Source: Gemmatimonadales bacterium UBA4456 (lineage in GTDB: Bacteria; Gemmatimonadota; Gemmatimonadetes; Longimicrobiales; Gaopeijiaceae). Taken from it: a DNA stretch of 9,819 nucleotides. Location of the stretch: the NCBI GenBank assembly GCA_002390225.1, contig DGOW01000006.1:1024-10842 (forward strand), written 5' to 3'. Shown here one piece after another: positions 1 through 7,631 of the stretch. The position numbers and the translations under genes are program-made. Every line of letters starts with the position of its first letter. Position 1 is the first letter of the stretch. The notes beneath the pieces were generated by a model. The model was not told the DNA's origin, made no database searches, and worked only from the letters and a program-made list of their open reading frames with translations.

Positions 1-1
1 G

Positions 2-808
2 GACGACCTCTTCTGGGCCCTGATCGACCACGAGGACCGGCTCACCTTCGACGAGGCCGCCCGAAACACGCTCGATGCCGAGGAGAAACAACCTCCGCTT
101 CGTGGCTTCTGGGGTACGGTGGAGCGCGTGCTTATTCAACTCGGCCCGCTCTCCGGGCGAGAGCAAACCGAGTCGGAGATGGTACCGGAGCACAAGCCGT
201 CTGCCGACCGACGTGCGGTCGTGTATGTCCTGCTCTGGGCCATCGGAGCGTGGCTTTCTACCCAATTCGGTATATGGCTTGCCGTCGGGACGACCGCTGC
301 AGTGCTGGGCATGACGGCCGCAACAATCGAGGGCACCAGCGTGCTCGGGCGTGGCAAGCATTCGGCGCTCTGGCCGATCGGGGTGCTGGCCGGAATGATC
401 ATGGCAGCCGGTACGATCTTCCTCTTCGAGCCGGTTACCAGCCTGTTTCCGATATTGAAGACTGACGTGGAATCGTTGTATGCCGCGTTCAGAAGCCCGG
501 GCTTCCTGACTTCGATCCTCCTGATGCCCGTGGTCGTGACCTTCGAAGAGATCGTCTGGCGGGGCGCCGTCCAGGGAGCTCTCGCCCGACACCTGTCGTG
601 GCTGCCGGCTGCCATCGCCTGTACCCTTGTCTACGCGGTCGCGCACACACCCGCGGGCTCCCCGGCGCTCGTGCTCGCGTGCATCGGAGCAGGCTTCTGC
701 TGGAGTGTGCTCAGGGCACGCACCGACAGCCTGCCCACCGTCCTCGCCGCACACCTCGTATGGGACTTCGTGGTGCTCGTCGTCTATCAACTGGCCCCTG
801 TCGGCTGA
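2..808 (+). CDS. CPBP-family (Rce1-like) intramembrane protease, 5' partial
   Basis: The frame is open from base 2 to the TGA at 806-808. The first 39 codons already end in G or C about 80% of the time, so the gene very probably starts left of the window. GTG at 119 and ATG at 179 are possible internal starts. The C-terminal half carries the glutamate/histidine motifs of CPBP/CAAX proteases: EEIVWRG (EExxxR), then an aromatic-x3-His motif in VYAVAH, then HLVWD (HxxxD). These are set in hydrophobic helices such as AVVYVLLWAIGAWL and the final LVWDFVVLVVYQL. The family (PF02517) cleaves peptides inside the membrane; bacterial members are linked to bacteriocin processing or immunity and to protein maturation, but the substrate here cannot be told. 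The first ~60 residues in the window are charged, cytoplasmic-looking (starting DDLFWALIDHEDRLTF) and not recognised. They could be a further domain. Family call firm; full gene extent unknown. Confidence 0.85.
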   Translation, partial: DDLFWALIDHEDRLTFDEAARNTLDAEEKQPPLRGFWGTVERVLIQLGPLSGREQTESEMVPEHKPSADRRAVVYVLLWAIGAWLSTQFGIWLAVGTTAAVLGMTAATIEGTSVLGRGKHSALWPIGVLAGMIMAAGTIFLFEPVTSLFPILKTDVESLYAAFRSPGFLTSILLMPVVVTFEEIVWRGAVQGALARHLSWLPAAIACTLVYAVAHTPAGSPALVLACIGAGFCWSVLRARTDSLPTVLAAHLVWDFVVLVVYQLAPVG

Positions 809-818
809 CTGACTCTCA

Positions 819-836
819 CGTGCGGCGTCCCGCACG
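819..836 (+). terminator. possible intrinsic terminator after the CPBP gene
   Basis: A perfect 7-bp inverted repeat (CGTGCGG / CCGCACG) with a 4-nt loop begins 11 nt after the stop codon. A run of five T lies at 847-851, about ten bases after the stem. That is further than in a canonical Rho-independent terminator, so the call is tentative. Position and strand suit separation of the CPBP gene from the 995-7149 cassette. A 10-bp palindrome, TCGGGCCCGA, follows directly at 851-860. Confidence 0.4.
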
Positions 837-994
837 ACACTCCCCATTTTTCGGGCCCGATGCGGGAGAAGTCTTCGCCAGCTGCGGGATGACGTCTGAC
901 ACGGTGCGCCCAATCGGGCTCGCCGCTTGTTCCACCCACCCGATCACCCCCAGTTTCAGGGGCATCGGAAGTCACGGGGCCGAAGGAACTTGAG

Positions 995-3427
995 ATGAAA
1001 CAAGTCGCAGCCGCCGCGGTCGTCGGTACGCTGCTCGCGGTAGCGCACGGCCCTGGTTTTTCAGACGTTCGCGGAGTGCGGACGCCATCTAAGGGGTCAT
1101 CGCTCGACGCAGTTGCTTCGTTGCACGCGTCAGACAACGCGGCGATGACAGACGTGGTGCAGGAGTACTGCGTGCGCTGCCACAATGATCGTCGACTCCG
1201 AGGAGACCTGTCTCTCGAGGATTTTACGGTCGAGAACGCCGCACTCGAGGCTGATATTGCCGAGCGATTGATCCGGAAGCTGCGGGCTGACATGATGCCC
1301 CCGCCGGGTGTGCGACGGCCTGCAGGCGACACACTGGTAGCGCTCGTGGAAGCTCTGGAAGCGGTCGTCGACGACGCCGCGCGTGGGCGCTCGAATCCGG
1401 GCAACCGCCCCTTCCAGCGTGTCAATCGCGCCGAGTACGAGCGACTGATCGAGGAACTCTTCGGCCTCCGAGTCGACGCCTCCGACTGGCTTCCCGAGGA
1501 TCAGATCAGCGCCAGCTTCGACAACGTGGCCGACGTGCAGACGGTCTCGCCGACGCTGATGGACGCGTACCTGAACGCGGCCTCCGAGGTCGCTCGCCAG
1601 GCGGTCGGTCAGGCGGACGCAGCCCCCTTCGCACGCACATACTCGAACGACCCTTCGGTCTCGCAACATGAGTGGGAGACCATGGAGGGCGCGCCGTACG
1701 GGACCCGCGGAGGAGTGAGCGCGCTTCACTCCTTCCCAGCCGACGGGAAGTACGTGTTCACTCTGGGTTTCATGTCGGGCTGGGGTGAGCGCTTCCACGA
1801 TATCGACATGTCCGTGGATGGCGAGCAGGTCGCCCTGCTGCGCTACTCTGCCGGCACGGGCCGGTTGATCGACTTCCAGGGCCGTCTCGGCTACCCCATG
1901 CGGACAGACTCGGTGTTCGTCCGGGCGGGCCAGCGCCGGGTGGCCGCAGCCTTCGTGCGGCAGACGGACGGTCCGTACGAGGACCTGATTCGCCCTAACG
2001 ACTGGTCCCTCGCCGGCACGGAAGCCAGCTACGGCACGACCTCGCTTCCGCACATCATGCGCCTGACGATCGAGGGTCCGTACGATCCCACTGGCGTCTC
2101 GGAGACACCGAGCCGACGTCGGATTTTCCAGTGTCGCCCGACCTCGGAAGACGAGGCCCGGCCGTGTGCCGAGCGCATCATTATCGACCTCGCGTCGAAG
2201 GCGTACCGGAGAGAACTGGAAGACCGTGACGTCGACGCCCTGCTCGGCTTCTACGACCAGGGCGCCGAAGAGGGTGGATTCGAGCTCGGTATCCGCACGG
2301 CAATCGAAGCGATTCTGGCGAGCCCACACGTTCTCTTCCGTATCGAGTCCGAGCCCCGTGGCGTCGACCCCGGAGAGGTCTTCCCCGTCGCCGACCTGGA
2401 CCTGGCCTCGAGACTCTCGTTCTTCCTGTGGGGTTCCGGCCCGGACGAGCAGCTCCTCGAGACGGCACGGAGTGGGCGGCTGTCTGAACGCGATCGGCTC
2501 GAGGACGAGACCCGACGGATGCTCGCGGACCCACGCTCCGAGTCCCTGTCAAAGCGGTTTGCGCATCTCTGGCTCCGGCTACAGGACCTCGAGAAGGTGC
2601 AGCCCGACGCGTTCTGGTTCCCGAACTACAGCCGGCAGCTGGCGGACGACATGACGCGCGAAACCGAGCTGTTCTTCGACCACCTCGTTCGCGAGGATCG
2701 AAGCCTGCTCGAACTCTTCGACGCCGACTACACCTTCGTGAACGAACGGCTCGCCAACCACTACGATGTCGAGGGCGTGATCGGCGACGAATTCGTGCGC
2801 GTCCGGTATCCCGACGGAAATCGCAGAGGGATCCTGGGACACGGCAGCGTGCTGGTGCAGACTTCGCTCGGTAACCGGACATCGCCGGTGATTCGCGGTA
2901 AGTGGGTCATGGAGGTGCTGCTCGGCGTGCCGCCGCCACCTCCACCGCCCGGAATCCCGGATCTCGAGGAGACTGCCGGTACGGAGGGCGCCAAAATCCT
3001 TACGACGAGCGAACGCATGGCGGCCCACAGGAGCAATCCCACCTGCGCTTCGTGTCATAACCTGATCGACCCGATCGGGCTGGCGCTCGACCAATTCGAC
3101 GTGACGGGCAAGTGGCGCATTCGCGAGAACGGCATGCCGCTCGACACGCGGGGCACCTTCTATGACGGCACGGAGATCTCGAGTGCCCGCGACCTGAGCG
3201 AGGTGTTGCTCGAGCGCCCCATTCCGCTCACGCGCAACTTCACGGCAAATCTGATGACCTACGCGCTCGGCCGGCGCCTCGAGATCGCGGACCAGACCAT
3301 GGTTCGAGCGATCGCTCGCGAGGCCGAGCGGGAAGGCTACCGCCTGTCGTCTTTCGTCCTGGGTGTCGTTCAGAGCGACGCCTTCCGATTGAAGCAGGCT
3401 GTCGAGACCGTTTTGACGAACGATTAG
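995..3427 (+). CDS. Di-haem PSD-type cytochrome: DUF1587/DUF1595/DUF1592/DUF1588/DUF1585 protein
   Basis: 810 aa. The ATG at 995 has a good AAGGA Shine-Dalgarno at 983-987. The N-terminus (MKQVAAAAVVGTLLAVAHG) looks like a Sec signal, placing the protein in the periplasm. A cytochrome c motif CVRCH sits at residues 59-63, with MMPPPG at 100-105 a likely methionine axial ligand (typical of PSCyt1). Then follow DUF1587/PSD3 (~138-200, FQRVNRAEYERLIEELFGL), DUF1595/PSD5 (~391-455), DUF1592/PSD4 (~467-600), DUF1588/PSCyt3 (~608-705) and DUF1585/PSD2 (~735-805). DUF1588 carries the family-typical seven-proline run (646-652) and a second haem motif, CASCH, at 684-688. Residues ~205-385 are beta-rich and unassigned, possibly a carbohydrate-binding-like insert. 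The order and length fit the full family, which is common in Planctomycetota and relatives. Its biochemical role is not established; electron transfer linked to breakdown of complex organic matter has been proposed. It is first in a probable operon with the next two genes. Confidence 0.93.
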   Translation: MKQVAAAAVVGTLLAVAHGPGFSDVRGVRTPSKGSSLDAVASLHASDNAAMTDVVQEYCVRCHNDRRLRGDLSLEDFTVENAALEADIAERLIRKLRADMMPPPGVRRPAGDTLVALVEALEAVVDDAARGRSNPGNRPFQRVNRAEYERLIEELFGLRVDASDWLPEDQISASFDNVADVQTVSPTLMDAYLNAASEVARQAVGQADAAPFARTYSNDPSVSQHEWETMEGAPYGTRGGVSALHSFPADGKYVFTLGFMSGWGERFHDIDMSVDGEQVALLRYSAGTGRLIDFQGRLGYPMRTDSVFVRAGQRRVAAAFVRQTDGPYEDLIRPNDWSLAGTEASYGTTSLPHIMRLTIEGPYDPTGVSETPSRRRIFQCRPTSEDEARPCAERIIIDLASKAYRRELEDRDVDALLGFYDQGAEEGGFELGIRTAIEAILASPHVLFRIESEPRGVDPGEVFPVADLDLASRLSFFLWGSGPDEQLLETARSGRLSERDRLEDETRRMLADPRSESLSKRFAHLWLRLQDLEKVQPDAFWFPNYSRQLADDMTRETELFFDHLVREDRSLLELFDADYTFVNERLANHYDVEGVIGDEFVRVRYPDGNRRGILGHGSVLVQTSLGNRTSPVIRGKWVMEVLLGVPPPPPPPGIPDLEETAGTEGAKILTTSERMAAHRSNPTCASCHNLIDPIGLALDQFDVTGKWRIRENGMPLDTRGTFYDGTEISSARDLSEVLLERPIPLTRNFTANLMTYALGRRLEIADQTMVRAIAREAEREGYRLSSFVLGVVQSDAFRLKQAVETVLTND

Positions 3428-3431
3428 AGGA
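3426..3431 (+). promoter_or_regulatory. Shine-Dalgarno for the DUF1552 gene
   Basis: AGAGGA begins inside the TAG stop (3425-3427) of the preceding gene and lies 7 nt before ATG 3439. It favours that ATG over the in-frame ATG at 3463, which has no comparable site. The longer start also gives the family-typical leader MHFITGKSMERRTFLKG. The overlap suggests translational coupling with the upstream gene. Confidence 0.6.
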
Positions 3432-3438
3432 TTCGATA

Positions 3439-4818
3439 ATGCATTTTATTACGGGCAAGAGCATGGAGCGCCGGACGTTCCTGAAAGGGATGGGCGCCTC
3501 CATTGGCCTCCCTGTGCTCGATGCGATGACCCCCGCCGGCCGAGCGCGCGCCGGGTCGCAGGAAGCGACTACCCGCCTGGTGTGCATCGAGGAGGTGCAC
3601 GGCGTCGCCGGCTGCAACGAGTGGGGTGCGAAGCAGCACCTCTTCGCGCCAGAGACGGTGGGCCACGATTACGAGTTGCTTCCGGCGAACGTCCTCGCGT
3701 CGCTCGAGCCGTACCGAGAGCACATGACAATCGTCAGCAATACCGACGTGCGCATGGCCGAGGCGTTCGCGCCGCCCGAGATCGGTGGAGACCACTTCCG
3801 TTCGAGCGCCGTCTTCCTGACCCAGTCCCATCCCAAGCAGACACAGGGATCGGATCTGATGGTCGGGACCTCGCTGGACCAGCTCCATGCCCGCCGCTTC
3901 GGACAGGACACGGTGCTTCCCTCGCTCCAACTCTGCGTCGAGCCGACCGACAAGGGCGGTGGTTGCGACTACAACTACTCCTGCTCCTACACCGATTCGA
4001 TCAGCTGGTCGTCGCCCGACACGCCGCTACCCATGATCCGCAGCCCGCGGGCGGCCTTCGACCTGCTCTTCGGAGCCGGTGGGACGGAGCAGGAACGCGC
4101 GCAGCGACGGCGGACCCACAGCAGCATCCTCGACTGGGTGTCCAGCGAGATCGCGTACATCAAGAAAGATGTGGGTGCGCTCGATCGACAGCGCATCGAT
4201 CGCTACATGGATAGCGTCCGCGAGATCGAGCGCCGCATCGAGATGGTCGAGGCCCGCAACAACACCGGCGAGCCGCGCGAGCTACCAGGCGCTCCTCCGG
4301 GCGTCCCGGACTCGTACACCGAGCACATGCAGCTTCTGTTCGATCTCCAGATTCTCGCATTCCAGAGCGATATCACCCGCGTCACATCCTTCAAGACGGG
4401 TCGTGACGCCTCAAACCGGACCTTCCCGGAGAGCGGCTCCGATCGGGGCTTCCACCCGGCCTCTCATCACGGAGGCCGCGAAGAAGCCATCCTCGAGTTC
4501 AACAAGATCAGTCAGTACCGCGTGAGTCAGCTGGCCTACTTCGTCCAGCGACTGAAAGAGACGACCGACGGTGATTCGAGCTTGCTTGACAACACTGTGG
4601 TGCTCTGGGGATCACCCATGGGTGACGCAAATCTGCACAACCACCGGCGGTGTCCGCTGGTTCTGCTCGGTGGGGACAACGGCATCCTGGAGGGCGGCTC
4701 CCATTACAAGGCGCCAGACGGCACCCCGATGGCCAACGTGTTCCTGACCCTCCTCCACCGCATGGGACACCACGATGTGGAGAGCTTCGGGGACAGCACC
4801 GGTGAGTTCCTCCTGTAA
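3439..4818 (+). CDS. DUF1552 family protein, probable Tat-exported partner of the DUF1592 protein
   Basis: 459 aa. The N-terminus reads MHFITGKSMERRTFLKGMGA. ERRTFLK resembles the twin-arginine motif (S/T-R-R-x-F-L-K) and is followed by a moderately hydrophobic stretch and a possible cleavage site after ARA, so folded export by Tat is likely. Family signatures (PF07586) include the CDYNYSC segment (C176, C182) followed by SISWSSPDTPLP, the helical SILDWVSSEIAYIKKDV and REIERRIEMVE segments, FHPASHHGG (H343, H344), and near the C-terminus NTVVLWGSPMGDANLHNH (385-402) leading into the strand PLVLLGGD. The histidine/aspartate-rich C-terminal half resembles the related DUF1501 family, loosely tied to the alkaline-phosphatase/sulfatase superfamily, but catalysis has not been shown. 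It starts 11 nt after the DUF1592 gene, the usual partner of this family, and ends 18 nt before the ankyrin gene. Family call firm; function unknown. Confidence 0.92.
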   Translation: MHFITGKSMERRTFLKGMGASIGLPVLDAMTPAGRARAGSQEATTRLVCIEEVHGVAGCNEWGAKQHLFAPETVGHDYELLPANVLASLEPYREHMTIVSNTDVRMAEAFAPPEIGGDHFRSSAVFLTQSHPKQTQGSDLMVGTSLDQLHARRFGQDTVLPSLQLCVEPTDKGGGCDYNYSCSYTDSISWSSPDTPLPMIRSPRAAFDLLFGAGGTEQERAQRRRTHSSILDWVSSEIAYIKKDVGALDRQRIDRYMDSVREIERRIEMVEARNNTGEPRELPGAPPGVPDSYTEHMQLLFDLQILAFQSDITRVTSFKTGRDASNRTFPESGSDRGFHPASHHGGREEAILEFNKISQYRVSQLAYFVQRLKETTDGDSSLLDNTVVLWGSPMGDANLHNHRRCPLVLLGGDNGILEGGSHYKAPDGTPMANVFLTLLHRMGHHDVESFGDSTGEFLL

Positions 4819-4836
4819 CGCGTCGAGGCAGAACGA

Positions 4837-7149
4837 ATGACGTACGACTCCAGACGCACGAGCAACCAGGATCCGATCCGGCGTCGAGCCGTCGCCTCTG
4901 TGTTCGCGCTCGCGATGCTTGCGACCGTGACTCCGGCATGGGCGGCTCCTCCCGTTTCTCCCGCGAGTTCGCTGTCGAAGAACTCATCGTCCCAGGATTC
5001 ACCGGTCGCGGACGCGGCGATGCACGGCGATGTCGAAGCTGTGCGTTCCCTTCTGCGCGACGGTGCCGACGTGAACGCGGCACAGGGCGATGGGATGACG
5101 GCGCTCCACTGGGCCGCCCGGCTGGGCCAGTCGGAGTTGGTGGAGGTACTCCTCTACGCTGGAGCCAAGCTCGACGCCGGAACGCGGATCGGACGATACA
5201 CTCCGCTCCACATCGCGGCTCGCGAGGGTCGGAGATCCGTCGTACGGGTACTCCTGGATGCAGGCGCTGACCCTGGGGTCGTGACCACCAACAGCGGTGC
5301 TACACCGCTGCATCTCGCGGCCCGCTCAGGCGATCGGGAAATCGTAGAACTCCTCATCGAGCACGGGGCCGAGGTCGATGCCACGGCCGGTTCCTGGGGG
5401 CAGACACCTCTCACGTTCGCGGCTGCGCTGAACCGAGTGGAGGCGATCGAGGTCCTTCTCGCGGCGGGTGCCGATCCGAACGCGCAGGCCATCGTCGTGG
5501 ACGTGGCCGAAATGTCCGCCGCCGATAACGCCGCGGAGCAGCGCCTGCAGGAGGTATTGCAGGGCTTCCAGGAACAGCAGGGTGGCGGCCCCACCTGGCA
5601 GCCGACCCCGAACCAGGTTCAGGCGGCTATCGATCTGGCCCGCCAGGTACAGACGCGCTGGCCGGACGTGCCTCGGGATGATGATGAGGGGGAAGAGGAA
5701 GGGCCGAGCCAGGAAGTGGAACCGGAAGAGAGCGAGAACGAGGCAGCGGAAGAGGACGAGGCCAAGCCGTCCGGGGAGGCCGAAGAAGCGAAGGAGGTGG
5801 CGGCAACCGATGAGGAGGTCGCCACGGGCGCGCTGACCGAGGCGGACGGCAAGCTGAACCCGGAGTGTGTCCAGCCTGAGGCCGATTCGGCCGAAGCATC
5901 GGAGGGAGGCGAGGCCGTCGCGGAGCAGTCCGGTTCCTGCGTCGAAGCCGACGAAGAGCAGCGTCCACTCTCGTATGCGCAGCAGGTGGGCGAGTGGGGT
6001 GGGCTCGGCCCTCTCCACCACGCAGTGCGTCAGGGGCACGTTAATGCGACGCTGGCCCTTCTGGACGGCGGTGCCGACATCGATCGACTCTCGGGTGATC
6101 ACACGACCCCACTGCTCATGGCTGCCATCAATGGTCAGTGGGATCTGGCTCGTGTTCTTCTCGAGCGCGGCGCCGACCCGACGATCGCGAGCAACGCTGG
6201 AGCTACGCCGCTGTACGCTGTTCTCGAGCGCGAGTGGGAGCCACGCGCGTCGTACGCGCACCCCACAGCTCATCAACAGCAGCGGACGACGCACCTCGAG
6301 ATGATGAAACTGCTTCTCGAAGCCGGCGCCGATCCCGACGCTCGCCTCACGAAGCACCTGTGGTACATGGAGTACACCTTCGGCGTCCTGCGCGGTAGCG
6401 GAATCAACCTCAAGGGAGCGACCCCGTTCTGGCGGGCTACATACGCACTGGACCTCGAAGCCATGCGCCTGCTCAGCGCGTACAACGCAGATACCGACAT
6501 CCCAACCATGAAGCCCCCGCAGCGGCGACGCCGGGCGGCACCCATGGAAGAGGAGGTAGAGGTAGAGGTAGAGGTAGAGGTAGAGCCAGAGCCAGAGGGA
6601 GAGGAAGAAGGAGAGGAACTCGAGCAGGAGAACGTCACCGAGGACGACGTTCCCCTAGAGGAACCGGACGCGACCCTCGAGGAGGAGCAGGCTCCCGAGG
6701 AGGAGGAGGGCGATGAGGCTGCCGACGACGACAAGCTCGATCCCTCGGGTCTTCCACCCGTGCCCACTGACGGCCCCGCCATCCATGCCATTCATGCCGC
6801 TTCGGGCGTCGGGTACGGTCAGTCATTCGCAGGCAATGCACACCGCTATGTGCCCAACGGCTGGCTGCCGGCGTTGAGGTTCCTGGTCGAGGAGATGGGC
6901 GCGGACGTCAACGCTCGAGACGCGAACGGGTATACGGCCCTGCACCACGCCGCTTCGCGGGGAGACGTGGAGATGATCCGCTACCTGATCGAGAAGGGAG
7001 CAGACGTCACGGTCGTGAGCCGAAAAGGTGAGACTACCGCCGACATGGCGAACGGGCCGATCCAGCGTGTGCGCCCGTACCCCGAGGCGATCGCGCTACT
7101 GGAAAGTCTCGGCTCGGAGAACAACCAGAACTGTCTCTCGTGTGAGTGA
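4837..7149 (+). CDS. Exported ankyrin-repeat protein with two acidic linkers and a C-terminal CLSCE tail
   Basis: 770 aa, third gene of the cassette. ATG 4837 has only a weak GAGG at 4825-4828, so coupling to the gene upstream is likely. A Sec signal peptide is clear: RRR at 15-17, the hydrophobic AVASVFALAMLATVTPAWA, and cleavage after AWA near residue 36. About eleven ankyrin-like repeats fall in three blocks: ~55-220 (five, e.g. TALHWAARLGQSELVEVLL, TPLHIAAREG, TPLHLAARSG), ~391-555 (four, the later ones degenerate or carrying inserts) and ~648-732 (two, including TALHHAASRGDVEMIRYLI). The blocks are split by Glu/Asp-rich, probably disordered linkers at ~281-365 and ~570-640. The mature protein has only four cysteines: C344 and C368 in or beside the first linker, and C766 and C769 in the last five residues (CLSCE). 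Ankyrin repeats bind proteins, so a periplasmic or surface scaffold for the two preceding products is plausible, but that is inference. No enzymatic domain seen. Confidence 0.9.
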   Translation: MTYDSRRTSNQDPIRRRAVASVFALAMLATVTPAWAAPPVSPASSLSKNSSSQDSPVADAAMHGDVEAVRSLLRDGADVNAAQGDGMTALHWAARLGQSELVEVLLYAGAKLDAGTRIGRYTPLHIAAREGRRSVVRVLLDAGADPGVVTTNSGATPLHLAARSGDREIVELLIEHGAEVDATAGSWGQTPLTFAAALNRVEAIEVLLAAGADPNAQAIVVDVAEMSAADNAAEQRLQEVLQGFQEQQGGGPTWQPTPNQVQAAIDLARQVQTRWPDVPRDDDEGEEEGPSQEVEPEESENEAAEEDEAKPSGEAEEAKEVAATDEEVATGALTEADGKLNPECVQPEADSAEASEGGEAVAEQSGSCVEADEEQRPLSYAQQVGEWGGLGPLHHAVRQGHVNATLALLDGGADIDRLSGDHTTPLLMAAINGQWDLARVLLERGADPTIASNAGATPLYAVLEREWEPRASYAHPTAHQQQRTTHLEMMKLLLEAGADPDARLTKHLWYMEYTFGVLRGSGINLKGATPFWRATYALDLEAMRLLSAYNADTDIPTMKPPQRRRRAAPMEEEVEVEVEVEVEPEPEGEEEGEELEQENVTEDDVPLEEPDATLEEEQAPEEEEGDEAADDDKLDPSGLPPVPTDGPAIHAIHAASGVGYGQSFAGNAHRYVPNGWLPALRFLVEEMGADVNARDANGYTALHHAASRGDVEMIRYLIEKGADVTVVSRKGETTADMANGPIQRVRPYPEAIALLESLGSENNQNCLSCE
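6553..6594 (+). repeat. In-frame hexanucleotide tandem repeat, (GAGGTA)5(GAGCCA)2
   Basis: Five perfect GAGGTA units (6553-6582) are followed by two GAGCCA units (6583-6594) and then related GAGGGA/GAGGAA purine-rich DNA. The repeat is codon-aligned in the ankyrin gene and encodes five Glu-Val dipeptides and two Glu-Pro dipeptides (residues 573-586) in the second acidic linker. Because the unit is 6 nt, gain or loss of copies would lengthen or shorten the linker without breaking the frame. Confidence 0.9.
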
Positions 7150-7631
7150 GCGATCCCGGTGAGGTCGCTCCGGCATCTCGGACTCGAATTCCTTTCCGGC
7201 GGAAAAACGGTCTGCGCCGGTCACCCACTCCATTGGGCACAACATCCGCACCAGCGTCAGGGTTGTGCGGCGCAGGAGTCCGCACTCGGGTGAGCGTCAC
7301 GGCTTCAACCAAGCCTGTAATCGCGCAGCGGTAAGAACGGCAGAGGGGCCAAACAGCCTATCCGCTCTTGCTCGCCCCGAATGTCGAGGCGGCGAGGCCT
7401 CTGCTCGAAGCTAGGGACTGGACCTGAGCGGGACCAAAACGACCAAGCATCTGAAACGGACCAGAGGCCCGGGGATTTCCCCTGAGGGCGTTACGGCACA
7501 GTGAGGCTAGGCCCCACCGGGCTTAGCTTGTCATGGAGGGGCAGAGCGCGCAGACTCGCCCCTCGACGTTTCCGTGCCGCACCATAGCGACCACCTGTTT
7601 TCCACCGGCCCCACCCTGAGCCGGACGCCCC
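7150..7631. other. 482-nt intergenic region, no gene found
   Basis: No convincing coding sequence, tRNA or rRNA is seen. It holds several short inverted repeats: GAGCGA/TCGCTC (7148-7153 and 7165-7170) at the end of the ankyrin gene, which could be a weak terminator although no T-run follows; TTTCC/GGAAA around 7193-7205; GGCTT/AAGCC (7301-7315); GCAGAGG/CCTCTGC pairing 7340-7346 with 7398-7404; and a hairpin at 7467-7489. Around 7431-7464 the motif GACCA recurs three times (GGGACCAAAACGACCAAGC, then GGACCAG). It is long enough to carry a promoter or leader RNA for the 7632 gene, but no clear -35/-10 pair stands out. Confidence 0.6.
7467..7489 (+). other. inverted repeat (bulged hairpin) in the intergenic region
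   Basis: GCCC-GGGG, then the loop ATTT, then CCCC, a 3-nt bulge TGA, and GGGC. This gives eight G-C pairs in total around a 4-nt loop. It is GC-rich and stable on paper, but no T-tract follows (TTACGG comes next), so it does not look like a standard terminator. It may be a leader structure or part of a Rho-dependent end, or chance in GC-rich DNA. Confidence 0.35.

Noticed and set aside
1130..2329. Long open frame (399 codons) on the minus strand
   Set aside because: It is antisense to the well-supported DUF1592 gene and results from high GC with few stops; its product shows no family motif.
5326..6357. Long open frame (343 codons) on the minus strand
   Set aside because: It is a shadow of the ankyrin gene, whose repeats and signal peptide are unmistakable on the plus strand.
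7301..7315. tRNA T-arm-like GGCTT/AAGCC stem around CAACC
   Set aside because: The loop has five rather than seven bases and no acceptor, D or anticodon arm could be placed around it.
7146..7334. A 62-codon frame starting with GTG that overlaps the ankyrin stop by four bases
   Set aside because: The overlap looks like translational coupling, but third-position GC is only about half, far below the neighbours, and the product is Arg/Ser/Thr/Pro-rich with no recognisable feature.
7528..7556. Promoter TTGTCA (7528-7533) with CAGACT (7551-7556), spacer 17
   Set aside because: The -35 is good but the -10 matches only three of six bases in a GC-rich stretch; likely chance.
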